Origin: Sipunculus nudus
Lineage: Eukaryota; Annelida; Sipuncula; Golfingiida; Sipunculidae
Direction: 5' to 3'
Assembly: GCA_026874595.1 (NCBI GenBank)
Contig: CM049314.1
Coordinates: 75,032,300 to 75,096,299, forward strand
Length of the DNA stretch: 64,000 nt
Below, piece after piece: positions 35,653-45,691 of the stretch. The notes beneath the pieces were generated by a model that saw only the letters and a list, made by a program, of their open reading frames with translations, made no database searches and was not told where the DNA came from. A program made the translations under genes and the position numbers. Each line of letters opens with the position of its first letter. Position 1 is the first letter of the stretch.

Positions 35653-36210
35653 CTTTATTTATTGTATTTAATCATCAGTTAATAGGAATTACTCTATTTT
35701 TCTCTAAAGTCTGATGGGTGGGACCCATCTTGTATTTGACTGGGGGGTCTCACTTTCTCTTCATTTTATTATAATTTTGATCTGTAAGAACTATTTTTAC
35801 ATTTACATGTTGACTATTTCAATCTTCTTTAAAGCAACAGCAGTGTGTGTGGGCCAGACCCATCCTGTATTTGACTGGAGGGTCAAATCCAACATACTGT
35901 CTCCTGCCCCGGGAAGTTTCGACTCATTGTTTTTCAGCAAAACCCCTTGCTTTCTGTATTTGACTGGAACTTGGGTCTTAATTTGTGTCAATAACTATTT
36001 AATTTTACTTTCTCATTCTCGTTTATATTACTTCAACCAACAATACAATTATGGCATCCTGTATTTGACTGGAGCCGTCTTATTTTCTCTAGTACACACA
36101 CCCCTGCCCCTGGGGACATCTTCTGTATGCTTAGGATATTCCTAATACTTTAGCATCCTCATATGTTCCTAGTTGCTGTGCCAGGGGGAGCTGGATCGAT
36201 AGATTCAGCA
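35653..36210 (+). other. Ngaro 3' non-coding region with a repeated motif
   Basis: The motif TGTATTTGACTGG occurs four times (about 35731, 35867, 35956, 36060), each followed by G or A-rich bases. No ORF is convincing. It may be a structural or packaging signal, or simply a local duplication. Confidence 0.6.
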
Positions 36211-38050
36211 GTGGCCATTTCAGAGTTCCCCCCAGCACTACATCACATGTGCTTTGTGTATTTTATATATTTATATGTTGTTTTTTAGTTAACTGGCAGT
36301 GCTCCTTTAAAATCTGTTTAAATCAATGTATTGTAGACTCAAACATCCAAGCCATTAAAACAAGGACTCTTTGATTGTTTGCACAGACTTTTCTATATTG
36401 GCCTGGAATTCAAATATTTAGCAAGGGCACTGACAGATAGTTTATTAGTTTCTTAGTCATTTTAATAAAATGACATTACAGTCAATTTTGTCTCTTATTG
36501 TGTAATAGTGCTTGCATGTGTGCGTGGCTGGATAAATAACCTTTAAAGGTCGGAGGACCATTAAAGTATTTATGCAGCACCACATCTCGCACAGCTGGTT
36601 TTTGTTAGCCCTTAGTGAGGATCACAGCACAGCTTGGGTGGACCCTCCTCTTATCTTATTGGCTGTTAACTATTTGCACTGTTTGGTCCTTTAACCACTA
36701 CTGCTGATAGGCTAATTCTGACTTCAACCTTCATATGTGCTGCATTGCCCATGTGCAAAACTGTTATCGTGACCCCAGGGCAGTGATACTGGTCATTCTG
36801 CTCGTGGCTTCCAACAGCACCACTCGCTTAAATTTCTACTTTCCACCTCCTCCCATTCCTCCACCCAGTCTGTGTATGTATTATGCTTTTACACCCTTGT
36901 GTACATTCTCGTGTAATATATAATTATGCTAATCTTGGTATTTTCTTTATTCACTCTGTGCTGGGGTGGCCATTTCAGAGTTCGGATCCCCCCAGCACTA
37001 CATCACATGTGCTTTGTGTATTTTATATATTTATATGTTGTTTTTTAGTTAACTGGCAGTGCTCCTTTAAAATCTGTTTAAATCAATGTATTGTAGACTC
37101 AAACATCCAGGCCATTAAAACAAGGACTCTTTGATTGTTTGCACAGACTTTTCTATATTGGCCTGGAATTCAAATATTTAGCAAGGGCACTGACAGATAG
37201 TTTATTAGTTTCTTAGTCATTTTAATAAAATGACATTACAGTCAATTTTGTCTCTTATTGTGTAATAGTGCTTGCGTGTGTGCATGGCTGGATAAATAAC
37301 CTTTAAAGGTCGGAGGACCATTAAAGTATTTATGCAGCACCACATCTCGCACAGCTGGTTTTTGTTAGCCCTTAGTGAGGATCACAGCACAGCTTGGGTG
37401 GACCCTCCTCTTATCTTATTGGCTGTTAACTATTTGCACTGTTTGGTCCTTTAACCACTACTGCTGATAGGCTAATTCTGACTTCAACCTTCATATGTGC
37501 TGCATTGCGCATGTGCAAAACCGTTATCGTGACCCCAGGGCAGTGATACTGGTCATTCTGCTCGTGGCTTCCAACAGCACCACTCACTTAAATTTCTACT
37601 TTCCACCTCCTCCCATTCCTCCACCCAGTCTGTGTATGTATTATGCTTTCACGCCCTTGTGTACATTCTCGTGTAATATATAATTATGCTAATCTTGGTA
37701 TTTTCTTTATTCACTCTATGCTGGGGTGGCCATTTCAGAGTTCCCCCCAGCACTACATCACATGTGCTTTGTGTATTTTATATATTTATATGTTGTTTTT
37801 TAGTTAACTGGCAGTGCTCCTTTAAAATCTGTTTAAATCAATGTATTGTAGACTCAAACATCCAGGCCATTAAAACAAGGACTCTTTGATTGTTTGCACA
37901 GACTTTTCTATATTGGCCTGGAATTCAAATATTTAGCAAGGGCACTGACAGATAGTTTATTAGTTTCTTAGTCATTTTAATAAAATGACATTACAGTCAA
38001 TTTTGTCTCTTATTGTGTTATAGTGCTTGCGTGTGTGCGTGGCTGGATAA
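36211..38050 (+). repeat. Ngaro split repeats B1-A2-B2-A3-B3
   Basis: B1 is 36211-36537, A2 36538-36842, B2 36966-37297, A3 37298-37602, B3 37726-38050. A123-bp spacer (CCACCTCCTCCCATTCC...) joins A to B in both later units. The canonical Ngaro right end is B1-A2-B2; here one extra ~760-bp A-B unit is present. B2 carries a 7-bp insertion (CGGATCC region, near 36982) not present in B1 or B3. Confidence 0.88.
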
Positions 38051-39023
38051 AAAGTTTTTTTTCTCTATTTTTGAAACCTTTTAAGATTTGGTCATCTGTT
38101 AACAGGGCACAAATCATATCAACTGGACCTAGAATCTTCTGTCATGACATGCAAGGACGGTCATAAAAAGTCTTTATGGAAACCTGATACAAGGTCTCTG
38201 TTACTGATATCCTTTCAGCTATGAGGCTCGGAAGTTCCTCCCAGAATAATGCAAAATTTGATACAATAACTAATGCATTGATCACCATGATTGTCCACAT
38301 TTGTATTGATAATGGCTTGTTTCATCAGTTTCTGTAGACTGGTGGTGCCACCTGTATTTTGATTTTTTAAAAATTTTTTTCTTGATTTTTGAGACCTTTA
38401 AACATTTGGTCATCTGTTAACAGACCACAAATCATAATGACTTGACCTAGAATCTTCTTTCTTAACATGCAGGGAGGTCCATGAAACATCTTGGAAACCT
38501 GAAATTAGGTCTCTGTTACCCATATCCTTATGCTCTGGGGCTCCGAAGTACTCCCCAGAATAAAGATTTGGTCATCTGTTAACAGAGCACAAATTATAAT
38601 GACTTGACCTAGAATCTCCTTTCTTGATATGCTGGGAGGCCCCTGAAAAGTCTCCTTGTGCACCTGAAATTACATCTCTGTTACCCATATCCTTCATCCT
38701 ATGCGGCTTTGAAATACCCCCAAGAATAAACATTTGGTCATCTGTTAACAGGGCACAAATCATAATAACTGGACCTAGAATTTTATTTTTTGACATGCTG
38801 GGAGACCCCTGAAAAGTCATCTTGTAAACCTTGAAAATAGGTGTCTGTTACCCATATCCTTCATGCTACAGAGCTCCATAGTACCCCAATGAATATTGGA
38901 TAATTTTATACAAAAGGTCAAGTTTGGAAAAAGTATTTCATTCAAATTTGACATTCAGATGATAAAATTACTTTAGTCAATGTCTTCCTGGTCAGCTGAG
39001 CGTCATGACCCCAGGGTCACTTG
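38051..39023 (+). mobile_element. Family C element, right part
   Basis: It resumes in mid-unit after the Ngaro element (TTTTTTTCTCTATTTTTGA...). Several diverged units follow, including short ones of about 160 bp around 38570-38900 that each restart with 'TTGGTCATCTGTTAACAG'. It ends GTCAGCTGAGCGTCATGACCCCAGGGTCACTTG at 39023. Confidence 0.8.
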
Positions 39024-40585
39024 TTGGTTGAGCCATGAAAAGCTTAAGTTGTTCTTATGGCAATTATTATGTCTATTTCAAACTGAGGACTGCAATAGTG
39101 TTCTTCTACAAAATTGTTGTTTCAATTATGACCTCTTTAACAATGCACAAAAATTATTCTTAGGTGGCATTTGTTCAAATTTACTTGAATGATTTTTGGT
39201 AGAATTACTGGACCTTTAACTATGAATGGACTGCATATTTTATTATTTTAGATATTTTGATAAAAAGTTTATGAATATGTAAGCTTGAAAAAAATAATTT
39301 TAACCAAAGTCTTTCAGTATGTGTAAACAGATTTACCAACAGGCCATGATTGTGTCTGTATCTTTAAATAGGTTGAGAAACTGCCAACTGTTTCAGATTT
39401 GGCAACAGACCAAGGGTTCATTCAGTGCAGCCACATATTGGTCAAGAGTTCAATCAGTGCAGCCAAGCACAAGGCATGTGATCCCCTCTTGGGTGACATG
39501 TGAACACCTCTTGGGCACCATGTGATCACCTCCTAAGTATCACGTGATCACCTCATGAGTATCATGTGATCACCTCATGTGTGTCATTACCCTGAGGGCT
39601 GCATGTGGAGCCAATCTGTGAGCTCATGCAATGGTGTGGCTACCATTTCAGACAATAGGCCAAAGGTCAGTCTGGATCTATTTATAGCTTTGGCAGACTG
39701 ACAACTGTATCAGATTAGGCAAGAGGTCAAGCGTTCACTTAGTGCAGCCAGGTATAGGTCAGGAGTTCACTCAGTGCAGTAGGTGTATTCTATTTATAGT
39801 GTTGGCAGACTGCCCAGTGCGTCAGATTTGGCACCAAAGTTCAGCCTGGATCTATTTATAGTTTTGGCAGACTGCCAACTGTGTCAGATTATGCAACAGG
39901 TCAAGAGTTCACTCAGTGCAGCCAGGTACAGGTCAAAAGTTCACTCAGTCTAGCCAGGTGCAGGTCATGAAATGACTCCGTGCTAGAAATTTGTCACAGT
40001 TGACTCGGGGCAACTGCCTTTCTCACCTAAGCCTGGTCAGCCCCATGCATCAGACTCAAGGTAATTTTAATGCATTGGCCGGATATATTCACCTGTCTAT
40101 GTGTCTTTGATGGCTTTCTCGTTCACAAGACAGGTGTCGCCACCTACAATGACTTTTGCACAGTGTATGTGCCTGCTTATTTTTACGGGGAATCTGATAT
40201 ATCAGCCTGAAATTGGGCATATTTATACGTATTGAATAGCTTCATTGTATACAAGACTGGTTGTTCCACCTACAATAATTTTTGCACAGTGTGTGTCCCT
40301 GCTTATTTCTCAGGAGGGGTTTGATATATCAGTCTGAAATTGGGCATATGTATATATCTCTGATAGCTTTGTTGTAAACAAGACTGGTGGTGCCAGCTAC
40401 AATCATTTTTGTGTTGTGTGCACCCATGCCAGAATTTCAGCTGTGGTGTTTGTGTAATTGTTTCATATTCAAAATGTTTAGTACTTGCATTGTTCATATA
40501 CATGAAAAGTAATATGGTCCAGCATTGAAGCATTATACCTGGTTTTTTCCCAATGCACAGGTTCCCATAAGGCCTGTAGGCCTTG
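39024..40585 (+). mobile_element. Family E/D element copy 1, right part
   Basis: It continues the copy broken at 25001: 'TTGGTTGAGcCaTGAAAAGCTTAAGTTG' here aligns with 46763 in the uninterrupted copy. It contains local repeats built on 'AGTTCACTCAGTGCAGCCAGGTACAGGTCA' and ends AGGCCTGTAGGCCTTG at 40585, followed by T. The end is a short hairpin (AGGCC/GGCCT). Confidence 0.8.
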
Positions 40586-40978
40586 TTTTTTTTAAAGTGA
40601 AGTTTTAGAAATATCCAAGGTTTCAGGAAGAAATTATTAAATTGAATTTTCTGACAGGATAATGTTTTACCAGTGTTTTCATTTTATGGTTGATGCAAGT
40701 TTGAATGGGGTTCCTACTCGTATCACAAGCAGTTACTGATGCACGTGGCTGACAATGTTTGAAGATGAATATGATGATTTGAAGTCTTTCTTCACAGCAT
40801 GGAGGTCTTTGCGAGTCTCTGCTGAGGCCCTGCAGTGCCCAGCTAGAGATAGTCCAAGAATCGTACACCGTGTAAGACTTTTGATACAGAGTTTGGATTG
40901 ACATAATTGTGAATATATATTTACCCTTGGTTTCATAATTGATACAAGATTTTATTGGATTAGATGGTAATGGTGACT
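40586..40978 (+). other. Unique sequence between TEs; possible exon 4 inside
   Basis: A short stretch of non-repeated DNA between the E/D element and the Gypsy LTR, as expected of host intron. It contains the candidate exon at 40798. Confidence 0.5.
40798..40871 (+). CDS. Candidate exon 4 of the host gene
   Basis: A good acceptor (GAAGTCTTTCTTCACAG, ending 40797) and a strong donor (CCGT|GTAAGA) bound 74 nt. Read in phase 0, as exon 3 requires, it has no stop: HGGLCESLLRPCSAQLEIVQ and four more codons, with two Cys, plausible for a secreted protein. The same DNA is also open in another frame from the ATG at 40755, so the phase agreement could be chance. If right, intron 3 is 17 kb and filled by the nested elements. 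Confidence 0.35.
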
Positions 40979-41157
40979 GTAATACAGTATGTTACAACTA
41001 GACCATAACAATGGTTGTACTCAGTTACGGACTTATTCTATCACGTACATCCGGGCACTCGTCGAGGCGGCCTGTGCCATGTTGCTGTATCACGATGTCA
41101 ATAAAACTTGTTCAACTTGCTCGTCTGCTTTATTTACTTATCGAACCCATACAAACA
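40979..41157 (+). repeat. 5' LTR of Gypsy element 2 (179 bp)
   Basis: It starts TGTAATACAG and ends ATACAAACA. An AATAAA signal is at 41099-41104. The 5 bases before it (GTGAC, 40974-40978) recur right after the 3' LTR (45100-45104), a perfect target-site duplication that fixes both borders. A primer-binding-like TGGTGTCTGAAGC begins at 41158. Confidence 0.9.
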
Positions 41158-41257
41158 TGGTGTCTGAAGCTGCATTTACGAGCACAGAACTTTGAAAACT
41201 GTAAGTAGTGCGCTATTTCATGGATAATTAACAGTGCATTAAACTACCAAAACAGTC

Positions 41258-41977
41258 ATGGCCAAACCGGTATTCTCTGGAATGGCCACATTATCGTTTG
41301 TTGGCAACTGTGCCGAAAATTGGCACATTTTTTATCAAGAATTTGACATTTATATCGCTGCTGCCCAAAGTGAAAAGCCTAAACGTACACAGGCATACAT
41401 TCTCCTTAATCTTGCAGGCAGTGAGGCAATAGAAAGAGAATGTTCATTCATATATAACCCAGCTGTCACTAATGAAAGCGGTAATATTATCACTCCAGCA
41501 GAGAGCCGAGAAGATCAAGAAACGCTGAAACGAAAATTTAGAGAAATCTGCAACCCAAGAACTAATGTGACATTAGAACGCCATACATTTAACACTCGCT
41601 CCCAGAAACCTGGTGAGTCAATCCAAGCTTATATTGCCGATCTCAGGAATAAAGCTAGTACCTGCCAGTATGGCGAGCTTAAAGATGACATGATCTGTGA
41701 CAGGCTCGTATGTGGTATTTTAAAGGACAATATTCGTGAATTGCTCCTAAGAAATTCAGACCTTACACTCGCTAAAGCCATTAGCCATTGTCAGATACAT
41801 GAACTGTCAGAGCAGCACAACAATCAGCTGACTACTCAACTCACAGCTGATGCTGTCGCCTCTCATAAACATAAAGGAAACAGACCCAACTCAAACCGTC
41901 GCCATATGCAGTCGTACCAAAACAGAACATGGATATGGCACAGCACTGCTCTCCAAACCAACCAGCTTACCGAGTGA
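41258..41977 (+). pseudogene. gag: Gypsy element 2 gag
   Basis: The frame has 239 codons. After a short start it shows 'NWHIFYQEFDIYIAAAQ', a central block 'ETLKRKFREICNPRTNVTLE' and 'SIQAYIADLRNKASTCQYGE', typical of Gypsy capsid (retrotransposon gag) domains, then 'MICDRLVCGILKDNIRELLL'. The capsid part looks intact. The nucleocapsid that should follow is broken: Cys/His remnants of zinc knuckles at about 42030-42130 contain stops and shifts. Gag packages the element's RNA. It is followed by a broken pol. Confidence 0.8.
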
Positions 41978-42238
41978 GGTCAAATGGGCCAAAACCATCA
42001 AACCCTTTAAGAACTTTATCTTCATGTAATCATTGTGGCTGACAATACATGATTACACGTGAACAAAATTGTCTTGCGTTCGGCCAACAATGCTGTTCCT
42101 GTCACAAATAGAACCATTTTAATCATTGTTGCATGTCAAATAGGCCAAAGGTCAAGAAGCAGTCACAACCACAAACTCCTAGACAGATACATGGCCTTGA
42201 TGAACAAAATGAGCTTAGTCATAATGGTACATTCCTGA

Positions 42239-42795
42239 TTGAATCTGTTGACAGCAATTCAATTAATTTCAAGAATGAGTTACACTGTACCATCTCAGTA
42301 CATGAAAAATGACCTTAAACTGAAAGTGGATACTGGTGCTAAGTGCAATGTACTCCCTTATTCCCTTATCCAAAGCATTTCTCGGGATGAGGGCATTAAT
42401 GAACAAGAGGCCATAACCTTAGTTGCTTACGGTGGTGACACAATTCATACTCATGGCAAAGTGCAGTTACCACACTATCTTTCTTCATTGTGGACAAACC
42501 TGTAACACCACTGATTGGCCTGGAAGACAGTCTCAACTTACATCTTATAACTCTTCATGATGTTCACAGTGTTAGTACTAAACTAGATACTCAAACTCAA
42601 GATATCATGGCTGAATACAGTGACCTCTTCTCTGGTGAACTTGGCACCCTGCCAGTACAGTACAAGATGCATCTGGATCTCAATGTCACTCCCGTGGTTC
42701 AACCACCACGTCGTATACCTGTTGCTATGCAAGACAAAGTTGAGGAGGAGCTTGATCGTATGGTTAATCAAAACATGATTGCTCCAGTCATTTAA
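42239..42795 (+). pseudogene. pol: Gypsy element 2 protease and start of RT
   Basis: The first frame (to 42505) holds the aspartic protease: 'LKLKVDTGAKCNVLP' with the catalytic DTG-A motif, then 'HGKVQLPH'. Another frame (from 42490) continues with 'PLIGLEDSLNLHLITLHDV' and the protease-RT linker ('YSDLFSGELGTLP'), then the RT N-terminus 'PRRIPVAMQDKVEEELDRM'. A TAA stop ends it at 42793-42795, just before the expected 'PTEWVSS' motif, which is visible directly after the stop. Confidence 0.8.
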
Positions 42796-43530
42796 CCGAC
42801 TGAATGGGTTTCGTCTATGGTTGCAGCCTCGAAAAAGAATGGATAAGATGTCCATATCTGCATCGACCCAAAAGACTTAAATTGTGCAATATTAATACCA
42901 CACTATCATGCAAGAACAGTTGAGGAAGTGATAGCCAGAATACCTGATGCCCAAGTGTTCAGTGTGCCTGACACTTCCAGTGGATTCTGGCATTGGATTA
43001 CAAATCTTCTCTGGCCACAAAGTTCAATACATCGTATGGCAGATATCGATTCCTGCACATGTCTTTCGTAATAACATCGGCTTCAGAAGTATTCCAGAAA
43101 ACCATGGACCATCTCTTCGCAGCTCAGCCATGTGATATTATCTTGGATGATATCCTAGTTAATTTGGGGGTGCACACAGGCAGAACACGATACTCACCTT
43201 CACAAAATTCTTGACCTTGGCGCAAAGTTAATCTTCAACTCAATGCTGCCAAGTGCGAGTTCTGTGTAAGTGAAGTACCATATGCTGGACACATACTGAT
43301 GGGTCAAGGTCTCAAACCTGATCCAGAGAAAGTCAAGGCGATCACAAACATGCCTGAAGCAGACTCTGTTCAAGCACTACATCAATTCTTAGGCATGACT
43401 CAATATGTTGCTGAATTCATACCCAACCTGAGTGATTTCACTGCTCCATTGTGTGAACTGATTCACAAAGATACCCTTTGGGAACCAGTGGAACGATTCA
43501 CACCGCAAGGCATTTAATGACATCAAGCAT
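42796..43530 (+). pseudogene. pol: Gypsy element 2 RT core, heavily broken
   Basis: RT pieces lie in several frames: 'PTEWVSSMVA' right after 42795, a TAA at 42844-42846, 'ICIDPKDLN', 'VFSVPDTSSGFWH' (the first catalytic Asp position, Lys of the usual AKSG lost), and 'ILDDILVN' (about 43140) with the catalytic DD. From 43299 'GLKPDPEKVKAITNMP' and 'LHQFLGMTQYVAEFIPNLS' are the RT thumb/connection. At least two stops and two frameshifts are present, so no active RT can be made. Confidence 0.8.
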
Positions 43531-43911
43531 ATGATCAGCACCCCACCTGTCCTTGCTTACTACGACGTTTCAAAACCTGTAACACTGACTTGTGATGTTT
43601 CAAAGTCCAGCCTAGGAGCTGCGTGCATCCATAAAGGCAAACCAATTGCCTACACCTCAAAAGCTCTCACTGATCCACAGTCACGATATGCACAAATCGA
43701 AAAAGAACTGTTGGCTGTAGTCTTTGCATGCCACAAATTTCATGACTTTATATTCGGCAGAGACATCACTGTTGAAACTGATCTTCAAGCCCTTGTGTCG
43801 ATTATCAAGAAACCACTACAAAGTGCTACCATGCACCTGCAAAAGATGCTTCCCAAACTGCAACCATATAATATCAATCTGGTCTCCAAAAAGGATCAGA
43901 CCTGCACCTAG
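43531..43911 (+). pseudogene. pol: Gypsy element 2 RNase H
   Basis: The frame shifts after 43517. 'PVTLTCDVSKSSLGAAC' carries the first catalytic Asp, followed by 'IAYTSKALTDPQSRYAQIEKELLAVVFACHKFHDFIFGR' (Glu) and 'ITVETDLQALVSIIKKP', where the second Asp is kept. This is the usual RNase H layout of Gypsy pol. The frame ends at 43911 by another shift; the normal continuation 'ADALSRAYLPN' lies in the adjacent frame near 43913-43943. Confidence 0.82.
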
Positions 43912-44047
43912 CAGACGCTTTGTCCCGAGCTTATCTTCCTAACTCTGAGGAAAGTGACAACGAGGAAGATTATGACATCATGCTCCTAACACCGCTAATG
44001 CCCAACAAATTAGCGGAACTCAGAGATGCCGTGACGCAATAATCTTC

Positions 44048-44947
44048 TTGTCAAATGGTGATGTCCTACCTCAAGAATGGTTGGCCTACCAAAGCTATAA
44101 GCAGGTAAAACCAGAAATATCACGTTTCTTTGCTTTCCGTGATGAACTTACAACAGTGGTTGGCTTAATTTTAAAAGGAGATAAACTTGTAGTCCCAAAA
44201 GCTCTGCATGCTAACTACACACAGCAGTTACACAAAGGTCACCTAGGTGTAGATGCATGTATCCGTCACGCTCGTGACTCACTCTATTGGCCAAGCATGG
44301 TCAAAGACATTTCTGACTTTGTTGATCACTGCGCCACTTGCAACCAATACAAGTCACATCAACCAAAGGAACCTCTTCTCCTTCATACTGTACCCAACTG
44401 TACGTGGCAAATTGTCAGTACAGACCTCTTCGAGTGGGATGGGAAACATTACCTGCTACTTCTAGATTCATTTTCAGGATGGAATGAAATTGATCAGTTA
44501 CACTCAACCCCTAGCACTTCATTGATACACAAATTGAAGCACTACTTTGCCAGATTTGGTGTACCAATGCAAGTATTCTCCGACAATAGACCGCAATATG
44601 CTTCACGTGAATTTTGTGAATTTGCTGCAATATCGGGATTCGATCATACTACTAGCAGTCCTGAATACCCACAGAGTAATGGACTTGCAGAACGTGCTGT
44701 CAGAACTGTAAAACAACTGATGACGAAAGCAAAAAACGAAGGCAGTGATGCTTATTTCACACTTCTCACTTATCGAAACACACCCCGTGATAACAATCTT
44801 AGTCCACCACAAAGAATGCTATTCAGACATACACAAACTACACTTCCAGTAGCGGAAAAACTACTACAGCCTTATATACCCGATGGCTGTTACATACAGT
44901 CTCATCTGCGACACAAACACAAACAGCAGAAGAAATCATATGACTGA
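44048..44947 (+). pseudogene. pol: Gypsy element 2 integrase
   Basis: An open frame of 299 codons. The zinc-binding HHCC domain includes 'QLHKGHLGVDACIRHARDSLYWP' and 'CATCNQYKSHQPKEPL'. The core has 'VSTDLFEWDGKHYLLLLDSFSGW' (first Asp), 'FSDNRPQYAS' (second Asp; the usual Gly of DNGPQ is Arg) and 'SSPEYPQSNGLAERAVRTVK' (Glu). The DDE triad is complete. The C-terminal SH3-like part ('LQPGDVV') lies in the same frame after a TGA at 44945-44947. The enzyme is the best kept protein of this copy, but the C-terminal stop and the Gly change argue against activity. Confidence 0.85.
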
Positions 44948-45033
44948 TTTGCGCGTCCACTACCTCCGCTACAGCCAGGTGACGTAGTTCACGTACAAAC
45001 AGCTGTTGGTTACCAGAAGCTTGGTGTTGTCAA

Positions 45034-45099
45034 ACGATGTCAATAAAACTTGTTCAACTTGCTCGTCTGCTTTATAAACGTATCGAAAGCATACAAACA
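45034..45099 (+). repeat. Truncated 3' LTR of Gypsy element 2 (66 bp)
   Basis: It matches the last 66 bp of the 5' LTR (41092-41157) with a few changes and ends ATACAAACA, followed by the target duplication GTGAC. The first 113 bp of the LTR and the end of pol are deleted; coding-like sequence abuts it at 45033. The deletion therefore happened after insertion. Confidence 0.9.
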
Positions 45100-45104
45100 G
45101 TGAC

Positions 45105-45691
45105 CTGACATTTGACATAATTGTGCATGTTGTCATTTTATGTAAGAATATAATTAGCCTGAATAAACATTCATTTATAGGTTGACCTTTGTATTATCAC
45201 CAGACACAAATAAACATGACCTGACCATCTCATTATAAGGACCAGTTTAATGCTCATTTATGAGATTCCAATAAGGATGTATAAACATCTGAATTATCAT
45301 TAGATACTGATGAACCCATTAATCTACCTGTCACTATATCCATGATCCAAACACATAAATTGTACAGAGATACCTATACAGAATCCTTTAAAGGTGTTCA
45401 TTCACTTACTTTCTGAAAAAGAATTTATGTGATTACTCGTTTCCTCTGTGTATATATTAATGATCTAAGGGTAATTTTGATTGTGAAACATTCTTATAAC
45501 GCCTTCATGAAGGATGTATAACTTGTCTATCAGCAACATGTTAATTTGTAAACACAACACTGTTGATGAACAGGAAAAACATGTCACCTAAGGTGGGAGG
45601 TTGCATATATGCAGAGGTAGAAAGGTCACTTTTTGCAAAACGCCATTTGCAAAGCTCTGACTTATCTTCCTTGCTGCCAGAGGCCCTTGTT
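45105..45691. other. Unassigned sequence
   Basis: AT-rich DNA between two TEs, probably host intron or intergenic sequence. No clear exon is seen. The last bases before the E/D copy (GAGGCCCTTGTT) resemble a TE right end of the CTTG|TT type. Confidence 0.5.

Larger units (their letters stand above)
29866..38050 (+). mobile_element. Ngaro-type (DIRS-like) tyrosine-recombinase retrotransposon
   Basis: An 8.2-kb element with split direct repeats in the order A1 - genes - B1 A2 B2 A3 B3. It carries an SGNH hydrolase, gag, RT-RNase H and a tyrosine recombinase. The hydrolase, the A/B repeat order and the lack of an integrase are the marks of Ngaro elements. It sits inside one family C unit (TTTTTTAT | element | AAAGTTTTTTTTCTC) with no target duplication, as expected for recombinase-mediated insertion. 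Only one stop in the hydrolase, one stop between RT and RNase H and one frameshift in the recombinase break it, and the repeats are nearly identical, so it is recent. Confidence 0.88.

Noticed and set aside
36735-37889. ORFs in the 36.7-37.9 kb repeats as proteins
   Set aside because: They lie in the A-spacer-B terminal repeats of the Ngaro element and recur only because the repeats do.
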